Positions 15,959 through 24,447 of a stretch of DNA of 32,670 bases are shown here, one piece after another; positions within the stretch are counted from its first letter, which is position 1, and every line of letters starts with the position of its first letter. Source of the DNA: Methanosphaera sp. (GTDB taxonomy: Archaea; Methanobacteriota; Methanobacteria; Methanobacteriales; Methanobacteriaceae). Made by a program: the position numbers and the translations under genes. The notes below the pieces were generated by a model, which had not been told where the DNA came from, did not search any database, and saw nothing but the letters and a program-made list of their open reading frames with translations. The stretch lies in the NCBI GenBank assembly GCA_017430835.1, contig JAFRMD010000099.1:1-32670 (forward strand), given 5' to 3'.

Positions 15959-17665
15959 TTATTCTATAACCATTAAAACATCATCTTTTTCGACTGTGTC
16001 CCCTTCTCCAACCAAAATATCTGTAACTTTTCCAGATTTATCTGATTTTACATCATTTTCCATTTTCATGGCTTCAAGAACTGCTACAGTATCTCCTTCG
16101 TTAACATTGTCTCCAACTTTGACTTTAAGTTTTACAATCATTCCCTGCATTGCTGAAGTCAATGCTCCTTCCATTGATGGTTTTACTTTTTTGGTTGATG
16201 GTTCCATTTCCATGTAACCTGTTGGTAATATTTTTACATTGAAAACTTCCCCGTCTACTTCTACATCATAAGAGTTAGGTATGTTAGAAGCTGTGTATTC
16301 ACGTTTAGGTACTGGTATTTCCTCTGCAACAACTTCGCCTTTAAGGAATTTTTCAGCAACAGTTTGGTATAATGCATATGTTAGAACATCTTCTTCTTTT
16401 TTAATTAAGCCTAGTTCTTCTAATTTTGCACGTGCTTTATCAAGTTCTGGTTCTAACAAATCTGCTGGCCTACAGGTTATAGGTTCTTCATCGCCAATTG
16501 CTTCTTTGTATAATTCCTGGTTGATTTCTGCAGGTGCTTTACCATAGTATCCTTTAAGGTATTCTTTAACTTCTTTTGTTACATTTTTGTAACGTTCACC
16601 CATTAATACGTTCATTACGGATTGTACTCCAACAATTTGGCTTGTTGGTGTTACAAGAGGTGGATAACCTAAATCTTTTCTTACTTTAGGAATTTCTAGA
16701 AGTACCTCTTCATATTTCTCGATTGCATCTTGTTGTTTTAATTGAGATACCAGGTTAGATAACATTCCTCCAGGTACTTGATAAATAAGTACATCCGTAT
16801 CCACTTTAGTTGCTAAAGGATCGAATAATGCATTATATTTTTCATTTAATTTAGCGAAATAATCTTTAATGCTGGATAAAAGTTTAAGATCTATTCCAGT
16901 ATCATGAGAAGTACCTTGTAAAGCTGCTACAACACTTTCTGTTGGAGGTTGTGCTGTTCCACCAGCAAAAGGAGAAATGGCCGTATCCAACATGTCCACT
17001 CCAGCATTTACCGCAGCTTGGTAACTCATAAGAGTCATTCCACTTGTACAATGACTATGTAAGTTTACTGGTAATCCAATTTCATCTTTTAAGGCAGTGA
17101 TTAAATCAGTAGCCATTTGTGGAGAAATTAAACCAGCCATATCTTTAATAGTTATTGCATCACAATCCATTGCAGCTAATTCTTTAGCGAAATCCACAAA
17201 AGTCTCGATTGTGTGTACTGGACTTATGGTGTAACTTATTGTTCCTTGTACGTATGCACCTTGTGCTTTAGCTGTTTTAATAGACATTTCCATGTTTCTT
17301 GAATCATTTAATGCATCGAAGATTCTGAAAACATCCACTCCATTTTCATATGATTTTTCGACAAATTCCTGGACAACATCATCTGCATAATGTTTGTAAC
17401 CTACTAAGTTCTGTCCTCTTAAAAGCATTTGTATTGGTGTTTTAGTTAAACTTTCTTTGAAGGTTCTGAGTCTTTCCCATGGATCTTCATTTAAAAAACG
17501 TATACAAGAGTCAAAAGTCGCTCCACCCCATGCTTCTAAAGAAAAGTATCCTGCATTATCCATCTCTTCTAAGATGGGAACCATATCTTCAGTTCTCATT
17601 CTTGTTGCTATTAATGATTGGTGAGCATCACGTAATGCAGTTTCAATAATTTTAACTTTTGCCAT
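15959..17665 (-). CDS. pycB: Pyruvate carboxylase subunit B (carboxyltransferase plus biotin carrier)
   Basis: Transfers carboxyl from biotin to pyruvate, giving oxaloacetate for amino-acid synthesis and the incomplete reductive TCA path of methanogens. The 568 residues run from an HMGL-like TIM barrel (ETALRDAHQSLIATRMRT, LEAWGGATFD, MLLRGQNLVGY, CDAITIKDMAGL, LHSHCTSG) through the conserved carboxylase linker (about 300-470) to a biotinyl domain with EAMKMEND, biotin on K534. Oxaloacetate decarboxylase alpha has the same architecture; the absence of beta/gamma subunits and the methanogen setting favour PycB. The biotin carboxylase PycA is not in the window, as in methanogens where the two subunits are encoded apart. 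The start is ATG 17665 with AGGTG six bases upstream, not the GTG at 17674. A TATA-like sequence near 17772-17783 implies a leader of about 80 bases. Confidence 0.93.
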   Translation of the reverse strand: MAKVKIIETALRDAHQSLIATRMRTEDMVPILEEMDNAGYFSLEAWGGATFDSCIRFLNEDPWERLRTFKESLTKTPIQMLLRGQNLVGYKHYADDVVQEFVEKSYENGVDVFRIFDALNDSRNMEMSIKTAKAQGAYVQGTISYTISPVHTIETFVDFAKELAAMDCDAITIKDMAGLISPQMATDLITALKDEIGLPVNLHSHCTSGMTLMSYQAAVNAGVDMLDTAISPFAGGTAQPPTESVVAALQGTSHDTGIDLKLLSSIKDYFAKLNEKYNALFDPLATKVDTDVLIYQVPGGMLSNLVSQLKQQDAIEKYEEVLLEIPKVRKDLGYPPLVTPTSQIVGVQSVMNVLMGERYKNVTKEVKEYLKGYYGKAPAEINQELYKEAIGDEEPITCRPADLLEPELDKARAKLEELGLIKKEEDVLTYALYQTVAEKFLKGEVVAEEIPVPKREYTASNIPNSYDVEVDGEVFNVKILPTGYMEMEPSTKKVKPSMEGALTSAMQGMIVKLKVKVGDNVNEGDTVAVLEAMKMENDVKSDKSGKVTDILVGEGDTVEKDDVLMVIE

Positions 17666-17923
17666 ATATGACACCTACTTTTATTTTTTAATAGTACAAT
17701 TTAATTCATTATCTTTACTTCTAAAATCTATTTTTCCATACTATTATATTCTATTTATTATATTTATTTAAGGATATATACTAACTTTACTATTTTCAAA
17801 AATAATATTTAAAAAATAATTATTGAGAATAGTTAAAATTTATAAACAATGAAAATGATAAAAAAAATAGTTCAAAAATGGGTTTTAGAAAAAGATAATT
17901 TTATGATATTAATAAAAAATTAT

Positions 17924-18109
17924 CTATTTTAATCTTTGACCTGTTATAGGTTTTTTATTTTGCCAACTGTATCTTCTCAATCTTTTGGATCTACCAAATC
18001 CGCAAGAAGCACAGTACTTTTTATTTGGGTTGTAAGCATTCCTACCACATCTTCTGCATCTAATATGATTCTTTTTATTACGTTTCCCAAATGATGGTGT
18101 TCCTTTCAT
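17924..18109 (-). CDS. rpl37e: Ribosomal protein L37e (eL37)
   Basis: Small zinc-binding protein of the large ribosomal subunit. The 61-residue sequence has the family start [20 protein letters not shown], a C4 zinc site (C18, C21, C33, C36) and the basic tail [19 protein letters not shown] precedes the ATG, an almost perfect Shine-Dalgarno. In many archaea it directly follows the LSm gene; here the order is kept but with an unusually long 211-base spacer. Confidence 0.96.
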   Translation of the reverse strand: MKGTPSFGKRNKKNHIRCRRCGRNAYNPNKKYCASCGFGRSKRLRRYSWQNKKPITGQRLK

Positions 18110-18180
18110 TAAATATACCTCCTACTAAAATTGTAAAATAAATGAATAAATATGAACCTTTAAAAAAGGTAAAAACGAGA

Positions 18181-18202
18181 GAATAGAACTGAAATTCTAT
18201 TC
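18181..18202. promoter_or_regulatory. 8-bp hairpin in the LSm-L37e spacer
   Basis: GAATAGAA (18181-18188) and TTCTATTC (18195-18202) form a perfect stem with a six-base loop. T-rich sequence follows on both strands (CTTTTTAG on plus; CGTTTTTACC on minus), so it could act as a terminator or attenuator between LSm and L37e, or sit in the L37e leader. Confidence 0.5.
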
Positions 18203-18213
18203 CTTTTTAGATA

Positions 18214-18223
18214 TACGATCGTA
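18214..18223. promoter_or_regulatory. Palindrome TACGATCGTA in LSm-L37e spacer
   Basis: Perfect 10-bp palindrome about 105 bases upstream of the L37e start, with nearly symmetric flanks (ATAT/ATAT). It may be a protein-binding site. A further dyad (18274-18281 with 18304-18311, one G-U pair) lies close to the LSm stop. Confidence 0.35.
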
Positions 18224-18320
18224 ATATCCATTATACCTTATATCAAAAATAATCAGGTATTTATTTATAATAAGGACGATTAATAATAATAGTTAAACTA
18301 CTAAATTGTCCTATTAATAA

Positions 18321-18622
<302 letters not shown>

Positions 18623-18845
18623 GTATCCCAAAAATATTTGACACAACAAATAATGATTTATTATTAATTAAATATTTAAAGAATATTATTAATAAAACTT
18701 TGCATATTATTTAATAAATAATAGAAAAAGAATAAAAAAGGTCGTTCAACTTAATGAACTGAAATAAAAATAATTATAATAATATTACAAATGAATATCA
18801 AATATAATAATAAGCATTTATAAAATAATTTGAGAGGCAATAGCT

Positions 18846-19325
18846 TTGAAGATTAAAAAACGAAATTTTTTAAAAAATAAAAAAGTTAAAGAAATTAAAA
18901 AGGAATTAGGCAACTACGCTGATATAATCCCCAAAAAAGCACAAGTTGAATTAGTAAAAATTGAAAACATGCCCGATATATTACTAATTAATGGAAAACC
19001 TTTGCTTATGCAGATAGATGATAAAACCATACCTACCCTGCATGCAGTTATTGATGAAAACATAGATGAAAAATATGCAACTGTAGATATGGGAGCAATA
19101 AACTTTGTTATTAAGGGAGCAGACATAATGAGTCCAGGAATTGTTGATGCGGACAATACGATTGAACCTGGTGAAACAATAGTAATTATTGAAGAAACAC
19201 ACCATAAACCCTTAGCTATAGGAATAAGTTTGATAAGTGGTAAAGAAATGGTTGAAAATAAAAAAGGAAAAGCTATTGAAAATTTACACTATGTCGGAGA
19301 TTCTATATGGGAATTGGAAATATAG
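18846..19325 (+). CDS. PUA-domain RNA-binding protein (archaeal MCT-1-like)
   Basis: A 159-residue protein with a basic N terminus (about 1-70, KIKKRNFLKNKKVKEIKKEL) and a C-terminal PUA domain (about 75-155). The PUA pattern is seen in YATVDMGAINFVIKGADIMSPGIV followed by ETIVIIEETHHKPLAIGISLISG. The order matches archaeal stand-alone PUA proteins related to MCT-1, which bind tRNA or rRNA. The start is TTG at 18846 with GAGAGG nine bases upstream; no nearby ATG fits. It lies 12 bases before arfB, so the two are probably cotranscribed although no functional link is evident. The precise RNA target is unknown. Confidence 0.75.
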   Translation: MKIKKRNFLKNKKVKEIKKELGNYADIIPKKAQVELVKIENMPDILLINGKPLLMQIDDKTIPTLHAVIDENIDEKYATVDMGAINFVIKGADIMSPGIVDADNTIEPGETIVIIEETHHKPLAIGISLISGKEMVENKKGKAIENLHYVGDSIWELEI

Positions 19326-19337
19326 GAGCATTAATTA

Positions 19338-20039
19338 ATGACCATAAATAATATTAAACTAAAATATCAGTCGGGTAATGTAATATCAGACAAAGTGCAT
19401 AAAATTGGAATCATTGCACTCGGATCACATCGAGAAAACCATGGCACAGCCTTACCTATAGACACAGACTCCAAAATAGCAGCCCATATTGCATTAAACG
19501 TGTCAACAAAAAGTGGAGCCACATTTTTAGGAATATTCTATGCCGCAACAGAATATGATTACGTTAAACATGGCATGCACTTAAAAAAAGATGATTTGAT
19601 AAACAACCAAATGATTCCACAGCTGATTAATGCAAAAGAACAATTAAATTTGGAAAGTATTATCATTGTTAATGGTCATGGTGGAAACAATCTGATTATT
19701 GGTGACATTCCATTTATTGAGGAAAAAACAGGACTAAACATAATATTCAACAATTCAATTATAGAAAATGAAGGTCCGCATGCATGTACTGGTGAATTGT
19801 CCATGGGGAAAATATTGGGAATTGTTAATGAAAACAATATTGAAAGCCATGGAGATTTCATTAAGAACCCTGAAGTTGGGATGGTTGGCCTAAAAGAAGC
19901 AAGAATTAACGAACCAATTATAGACAATGAAGCTAAATATATTGAAGAAAATGGTTTTAGAATTGATGAAGAATTTGGTAAAGAATTGTTGGAAAATGCC
20001 GAAAAGAGCATAATAGATGACATATACTCTTTACTCTAA
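19338..20039 (+). CDS. arfB: ArfB, formamide hydrolase of the archaeal riboflavin/F420 pathway (creatininase family)
   Basis: Creatininase-family metalloenzyme that removes formate from 2-amino-5-formylamino-6-ribosylaminopyrimidinone 5'-phosphate, the step after archaeal GTP cyclohydrolase III in flavin and F420 synthesis. The 233 residues show the metal-binding set GSHRENHGTALPIDTDS (E, H and D), IIVNGHGGNN and GPHACTGELSMG, the last Glu being a further ligand. The ArfB-type HREN start of the motif and the methanogen setting favour this over creatinine amidohydrolase. The next enzyme of the pathway, ArfC, is encoded at 29368. The stop is one base away from the stop of the convergent helicase gene. 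Confidence 0.85.
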   Translation: MTINNIKLKYQSGNVISDKVHKIGIIALGSHRENHGTALPIDTDSKIAAHIALNVSTKSGATFLGIFYAATEYDYVKHGMHLKKDDLINNQMIPQLINAKEQLNLESIIIVNGHGGNNLIIGDIPFIEEKTGLNIIFNNSIIENEGPHACTGELSMGKILGIVNENNIESHGDFIKNPEVGMVGLKEARINEPIIDNEAKYIEENGFRIDEEFGKELLENAEKSIIDDIYSLL

Positions 20040-20040
20040 A

Positions 20041-22545
20041 TTATTTTCCCTGTTCAATTTTTTTAATTAAACCTTTACAATTGTTTGCTGTCTTCTTATT
20101 GTTAAATGCATAACTTATTCTGGAAATAGCTTCCAACGACCTTATAACTGCATCTAACCAAGTGAATATGTCTCCAGGGTATATGTGTACATCATAATTT
20201 GACATGAAATATTTACTTATTCTATCAGGACTCCAACCGTTAAGTCTTTGCATTAAAATCTTGTTTGATATATTGCTTTCTAAACAACTGCAAAATGGTC
20301 TTTCCTGACATTTGCATGTCATGAAATCTATTTGTAAATTTACCACTTTGTCAACATACTGAGGATCAAGTTTTGCAATTACATCACCGGAAGTAATAAT
20401 GTCTCTTGTTGAGTCTGCAAATAATCTGGAACTGACATTAGTTTTTAGTGCTGTGGAAAGACGAGTGGCAAGTCGATTACTTATATATGCATTTTCAAAC
20501 GTTTCAATCTTTTCAATTATTTTTAATGGATTTTGTTTTAAATGCTTTCTGATATATTCTGCCTTATTTATTGGTAAAAATGATTTAGATACTGCCCGTC
20601 CGTACTTTGTTGGATGTAATACTAACTCATTTTTCTTGTCTTCCTGAATTAACTTATTGTCAAATAGTATGTCTATTATTTCATCAAACAATATTGGCAT
20701 TTCTATTTTTTCATACTTTGATTTTAAGTTTCTTATTTCAGAATTTCTTATGGCGCAAATGTCTGCAAGGACTTGTTCAACAGAATCATCCTCTGTGTAA
20801 TCAACAACAATATTGTCAACATCACTATCCAACAGTTCTATTGCCTTATGTTCTTCTGATTCATTATCAAATTCCTTACCTAATTCAGGCAATAAGTATA
20901 CTTTTCCCATGTCATGAAATGTAGGTCTTCCGGCACGACCAAGCATTTGAGAGAAGTCATTGTTTGTAAGCCATTTATTACCCATACGTAAGGTTTCAAA
21001 CAGTACCTGTGATGCAGGGAAGTCTACACCAGCAGCCAATGCAGCTGTTGTTACTACTGTTGATATTTTCTGGTTGTAGAAATCCTTTTCTATTTTAACT
21101 TTCTTTGAATAGGATAAACCTGCATGATAAGCGGCAGTTGTTAATCCTTTCTTTTCTATTTGTTGAGCTATCCTGTGGGTTTTACGTCTGGAATTTGTGA
21201 AAACTATTGTCTGTCCACGATAACCCTTGGATGATATTGATTCAAATTCTTTCTTGGATAATTTTCCAAGCAAATCCTTCTTCTCATATTCATTCTTTGT
21301 AAATATTAAGTGTCTTTCCAGCGGCACTGGTCTTTGCTTGTATTCTACCAGTTTCATGCTGAAATCATTAGCTATCTGTTTTGAATTTTTTACTGTTGCT
21401 GATAATCCTATTAATTGAGCTTTAGGAAATATTGTCAGCAATCTTTTGACCAATCCATTCAAACGTGGTCCCCTTTCCTCTTCATCGAGCATGTGAATTT
21501 CATCGATTACAACTGTTCCCACACCTTTTAGTTGGTCATGATTTCCTGAACGTAATAGGAAATCCAATCCTTCGTACGTTGCCACAACAATATCGGCATT
21601 TTTTACTGATTTGTTGGAGATGGTTAGTTCACCCTTTGCTTTAACCCTGTTTGAACCTACTTTTATTGCTACATTTAATCCCAGTGATTTGTACTGTTTC
21701 TTAAAATCCCTGTATTTCTGGTTTGCCAGTGCAACAAGCGGAGTTAAATATATCAGTTTTTTGTGTTTCATAGCCTTTGGAATTCCCGCCAATTCACCCA
21801 CCAATGTTTTTCCGGATGCTGTTGCAGATACTACAAGCAAGTTTTCATTTTCCAACAAACCAGCATTTAATGCCAATATCTGTACTGGAAGCAAATGTTT
21901 TACCTTTTTTGATAAGATTTTTTTAAACCGGTTGGGTATATTTAATTTATTAACATGTATCTTAGGATATTTTGTCTTCTTGACATTTATCTTATCATAT
22001 ACTGTTAGGTCATCGTGTTTGATTGGATTGAATTTTGGGTCAAATACTTGTAATATTTTTTCTAAATCATGTGTTTTGTTAAGTAATTTCCTGAAACTTG
22101 AAAAGGATACTTCATCATAACCCCTTAATTGCATGATTCTTTTTATTTCTTTCTGAGCACATTTTTTACAAATGTATTCATCGTATAATTTGTAAGATGA
22201 AGATTTTTTGAGGATAGTTATGTTTCCTTCAAATGTACAGTGCCTACATATGTGTGTATATTGATAGGGGATGTTTAAGGAGTTAAGCATAGATTCAATA
22301 TTTTCATCCTTAGTTGCAAGCAACACTTTCTGTTTTCTTAGTATCTTGATAACTTCTTTTGGAGATTTTAGAGTTTCAATATTGTCCTGTTGAATAATGA
22401 ATCGGTATGGTCTAATCTTACCATCATATTCTTTGAGCCTAAAATAACTGTAAAATAAGGGTGTCCTCTGGTTATTAAGTGCTCCTTTTGCCGAACCTAT
22501 CGGATATAATTCAATATTTTTCTTGTTACGTCTTAAGATTATCAT
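20041..22545 (-). CDS. ASH-Ski2 type SF2 RNA/DNA helicase with zinc finger
   Basis: An 834-residue Ski2-like helicase of the archaea-specific ASH-Ski2 group (COG1202), implicated in RNA processing and linked to aRNase J in Thermococcales. Residues 1-150 form the specific N-terminal region with a zinc finger (C100, C103, C126, C129). The RecA1 core has Walker A SATASGKT (240-247), DEIH (348-351) and SAT (382-384). RecA2 has IVFTNSRRKTHRIA, TTAALAAGVDFPA and QMLGRAGRPTFHD. The C-terminal region carries a second Cys cluster (CKCQERPFCSC from about 744) and an extended helical tail. It stands alone; the spacer upstream is non-coding. Hel308/Hjm is the alternative, but the zinc finger and C-terminal layout argue against it. 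Confidence 0.85.
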   Translation of the reverse strand: MIILRRNKKNIELYPIGSAKGALNNQRTPLFYSYFRLKEYDGKIRPYRFIIQQDNIETLKSPKEVIKILRKQKVLLATKDENIESMLNSLNIPYQYTHICRHCTFEGNITILKKSSSYKLYDEYICKKCAQKEIKRIMQLRGYDEVSFSSFRKLLNKTHDLEKILQVFDPKFNPIKHDDLTVYDKINVKKTKYPKIHVNKLNIPNRFKKILSKKVKHLLPVQILALNAGLLENENLLVVSATASGKTLVGELAGIPKAMKHKKLIYLTPLVALANQKYRDFKKQYKSLGLNVAIKVGSNRVKAKGELTISNKSVKNADIVVATYEGLDFLLRSGNHDQLKGVGTVVIDEIHMLDEEERGPRLNGLVKRLLTIFPKAQLIGLSATVKNSKQIANDFSMKLVEYKQRPVPLERHLIFTKNEYEKKDLLGKLSKKEFESISSKGYRGQTIVFTNSRRKTHRIAQQIEKKGLTTAAYHAGLSYSKKVKIEKDFYNQKISTVVTTAALAAGVDFPASQVLFETLRMGNKWLTNNDFSQMLGRAGRPTFHDMGKVYLLPELGKEFDNESEEHKAIELLDSDVDNIVVDYTEDDSVEQVLADICAIRNSEIRNLKSKYEKIEMPILFDEIIDILFDNKLIQEDKKNELVLHPTKYGRAVSKSFLPINKAEYIRKHLKQNPLKIIEKIETFENAYISNRLATRLSTALKTNVSSRLFADSTRDIITSGDVIAKLDPQYVDKVVNLQIDFMTCKCQERPFCSCLESNISNKILMQRLNGWSPDRISKYFMSNYDVHIYPGDIFTWLDAVIRSLEAISRISYAFNNKKTANNCKGLIKKIEQGK

Positions 22546-22875
22546 GCTATCAAAGATTTTGATTATTAAGGTTATTTTTTTCCTACTTTTTGCTAAAAAA
22601 TTAGTTAAATAATATATTTGTATATGATTCTATAATAATATTTTTTGAACCACTTTTAATATTACACATTGTAAATACCTGTTCAATCATATAGTTCTTG
22701 AGTTTTTGTTTTCGCATGCACATTTGCAATAGGTTTAACTTGATAAGCCCTATTGTCTAAATAGAACTACTTGAAATAATCTTTTAATTAATTAGTATTT
22801 GAAAAAAAGTACCCAAAAAATTGAATGAAAAAAAGGAGTTTAATCTTAAAGAATCATATAAGCCGATAAAATGAT
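22546..22875. other. Non-coding stretch with nested inverted repeats
   Basis: 330 bases between the helicase start and the end of the DUF2283 gene. No gene is supported. It contains a nested inverted repeat at 22692-22770 (listed separately), a short dyad TTACA-CAT-TGTAA (22662-22674) and AT-rich sequence next to the helicase start where its promoter must lie. Confidence 0.5.
22692..22770. ncRNA. Candidate structured element: nested inverted repeats
   Basis: An outer pair TAGTTCT (22692-22698) / AGAACTA (22764-22770) encloses an inner pair CAATAGG (22727-22733) / CCTATTG (22750-22756). Both are perfect 7-bp stems and properly nested, so the 79 bases could fold into one branched hairpin on either strand. 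This could be a small RNA, a leader element or a relic. No transcription signal decides the strand, and the evidence is structural symmetry only. Confidence 0.25.
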
Positions 22876-23211
22876 TTAAACACTAATCATCAAAGCATTA
22901 TCATTTATTATAACCTCAGAAATAGGAGTAGCAATTTCACGAGTGAAATCTTTAAATTCAAAATTCATTGTTAAGGAAATACCTTCTTCATCAGTTATGA
23001 TTTGAGCGAAAATTTTGTGAGGATTCATTAATAAGTCTTTAGCAACATTCAATACTTTTGAAGCATCTAACATTTCAATCGCTACAAGATTTTTCTTAGA
23101 ATCAATATCAAGTATTAATTCACTAGTAACTTCTATAGAATATGCATAATCATATTTTTTCCTACGTAAAGAAAAAGCATCTGCATCCTGATCATACTCA
23201 TATTTATCCAT
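22876..23211 (-). CDS. DUF2283 family protein, antitoxin-like
   Basis: A 111-residue protein whose first half is a DUF2283 domain: YEYDQDADAFSLRRKKYDYAYSIEVTSELILDID followed by NLVAIEMLDASKVL. DUF2283 proteins are small and often encoded next to DUF4258 or other RelE-like small proteins, a layout read as toxin-antitoxin. The second half (about 58-111) is an extension with no motif I recognise. It overlaps the upstream gene by one base (TAATG), so translation is surely coupled. No DNA-binding domain is evident, so any autoregulation would need the complex or a different factor. The antitoxin role is inference from gene order and size. Confidence 0.65.
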   Translation of the reverse strand: MDKYEYDQDADAFSLRRKKYDYAYSIEVTSELILDIDSKKNLVAIEMLDASKVLNVAKDLLMNPHKIFAQIITDEEGISLTMNFEFKDFTREIATPISEVIINDNALMISV

Positions 23212-23534
23212 TATAATTCATCCCCCATACGTTTCTGTATTGGTGCATTGAAAGTTGTTAATAATCGGATTTTATCGCTTTGAATAACAAAAACTATACA
23301 AAAATCATAATAATCACAATAAGGATGCTCATATTTGATTCTTATCTTATCATAACGTTGTAATGATACTTCTACAGGAAATTCTTCAGTTAATAATTTC
23401 TTGTATAAATCAGTATCTTTGTAAATATGATTTCTGTGTTTCTGTTTGTTTCGTGCTCTAAAATGTTTGGTTGTCCTTATTTTATCAGTTGTGATTGTTT
23501 CGATAAATGTTAAAATTTCAATTAATTTATTCAC
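23211..23534 (-). CDS. Small basic protein, possible toxin partner of the DUF2283 protein
   Basis: A 107-residue, Lys/Arg/His-rich protein starting with GTG at 23534. It has a helical N terminus (1-25), a basic segment TTKHFRARNKQKHRNHIYKD, and then alternating strands VEVSLQRYDKIRIKYE, YYDFCIVFVIQSDKIRLLTTF. The helix-then-beta-sheet plan and an N-terminal His/Arg cluster resemble small RelE/DUF4258-type toxins, but I cannot assign a family with confidence. It precedes the DUF2283 gene with a one-base overlap. The toxin-first order is the reverse of classic pairs but common for DUF4258/DUF2283 modules. The Shine-Dalgarno is weak. A purely structural or phage-derived protein is possible. Confidence 0.5.
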   Translation of the reverse strand: MNKLIEILTFIETITTDKIRTTKHFRARNKQKHRNHIYKDTDLYKKLLTEEFPVEVSLQRYDKIRIKYEHPYCDYYDFCIVFVIQSDKIRLLTTFNAPIQKRMGDEL

Positions 23535-23559
23535 AACAGTATTACTATGTTCCTTCGTA

Positions 23560-23584
23560 ATTGTTACAATGTAATTATATTTTT
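23560..23584 (-). promoter_or_regulatory. Promoter and overlapping dyads of the DUF2283/toxin-like operon
   Basis: Minus-strand TATA-like AAATATAATTAC (about 23572-23584) places a start near 23552. Between the two lie overlapping dyads ATTGT-T-ACAAT (23560-23570) and TTACA-A-TGTAA (23564-23574). This is where a repressor would act. Confidence 0.4.
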
Positions 23585-23730
23585 AGTATGGAAAATATAT
23601 TTTTTATTCTGTATAAAAATCAGAGACTTGCTAGGATAGGGAAAGTTAAAGTAAATTCAATTAAGACTAAATTAAAACAATCTTTTTTGAAAATCTTTAA
23701 GACAATATTAATTAATTAAAAGATTACAAA

Positions 23731-23765
23731 TATTATATAACAATATATAATGAAAAGAAAACTAT
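23731..23765 (+). promoter_or_regulatory. cbiC promoter region
   Basis: TATTATATAA at 23731-23740 is a TATA-box candidate; initiation about 25 bases later would give a leader of roughly 50 bases before the cbiC ATG at 23811. The rest of 23535-23810 is non-coding and AT-rich. Confidence 0.4.
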
Positions 23766-23810
23766 TTACTTTATTAAATTATCTAACATATTCCAAAGGA
23801 TGTGAAATTT

Positions 23811-24434
23811 ATGTATAATATGGGAGCTTCTACCAAGCCAGGATACGATATAGCAAACAAAAGTAGAGAAATTATCAAATCATTAATTGATGAGGATACT
23901 AAGGATTTAACATATGAAGAACGGGATATTGTGGAGAGAGTTGTTCATTCTACAGCAGATCCTGAATATGCAAAACTTGTTAAAATATCTCCAACCTTTG
24001 TTGAAACTGCACTTGATTGCTTTGACAAAAAAGAAGATATTTTAACTGACATTAACATGGTAAAATCTGGAATTACACGTTATGAAGGTAACGTAATGTG
24101 TTATATAAGAGATGAAAGAGCAGTTAAACTCGCTAAGAAAGAAGAAATTACCAGATCAGCAGCTGCTATGAGAATTGCTGCAGAAGATGGATTTAAAGGA
24201 GTTGTAGCAATTGGTAATGCTCCAACCGCATTGTTTGAAGTAATGAGATTAGTTGAAGAAGGTCAAATGGATGCAAGAGCAGTTGTTGGAGTACCTGTAG
24301 GATTTGTTGGTGCTGCAGATTCCAAAGAAGCATTATCCAATACTAACATTCCAAATGTCATTACAACAGGACCTAAAGGTGGAACACCTATAGCCGTTGC
24401 AGTTATAAATTCATTATTGAATATTAGAAAATAA
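23811..24434 (+). CDS. cbiC: Cobalt-precorrin-8 methylmutase
   Basis: Shifts the C-11 methyl group to C-12, turning cobalt-precorrin-8 into cobyrinate in anaerobic cobalamin synthesis. The 207-residue protein has the catalytic His46 in [12 protein letters not shown], then [25 protein letters not shown] and [17 protein letters not shown] with the final [14 protein letters not shown], all CbiC/CobH signatures. Start choice: GTG at 23802 is in frame, but GGATGTGA is well spaced from the ATG at 23811; an ATG at 23820 also fits. It precedes hemL by 13 bases, so two tetrapyrrole genes are coupled. Confidence 0.94.
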   Translation: MYNMGASTKPGYDIANKSREIIKSLIDEDTKDLTYEERDIVERVVHSTADPEYAKLVKISPTFVETALDCFDKKEDILTDINMVKSGITRYEGNVMCYIRDERAVKLAKKEEITRSAAAMRIAAEDGFKGVVAIGNAPTALFEVMRLVEEGQMDARAVVGVPVGFVGAADSKEALSNTNIPNVITTGPKGGTPIAVAVINSLLNIRK

Positions 24435-24447
24435 AGGAGTTAATAAA

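Noticed and set aside
17849..17932. A 27-codon plus-strand frame between pycB and L37e
   Set aside because: It overlaps the end of L37e, has no Shine-Dalgarno motif and consists of AT-rich codons expected by chance.
18744..18759. GTTCA-ACTTAA-TGAAC hairpin between LSm and the PUA gene
   Set aside because: Only five base pairs, with no link to a promoter or start; chance is likely in this composition.
21611..22120. A 169-residue plus-strand open frame opposite the helicase gene
   Set aside because: Antisense to conserved helicase motifs, Phe/Ser-rich, with no recognisable domain.
22824..22868. Short plus-strand ATG frame (about 14 codons) beside the DUF2283 gene
   Set aside because: Too short and without a motif; it lies in non-coding AT-rich sequence.
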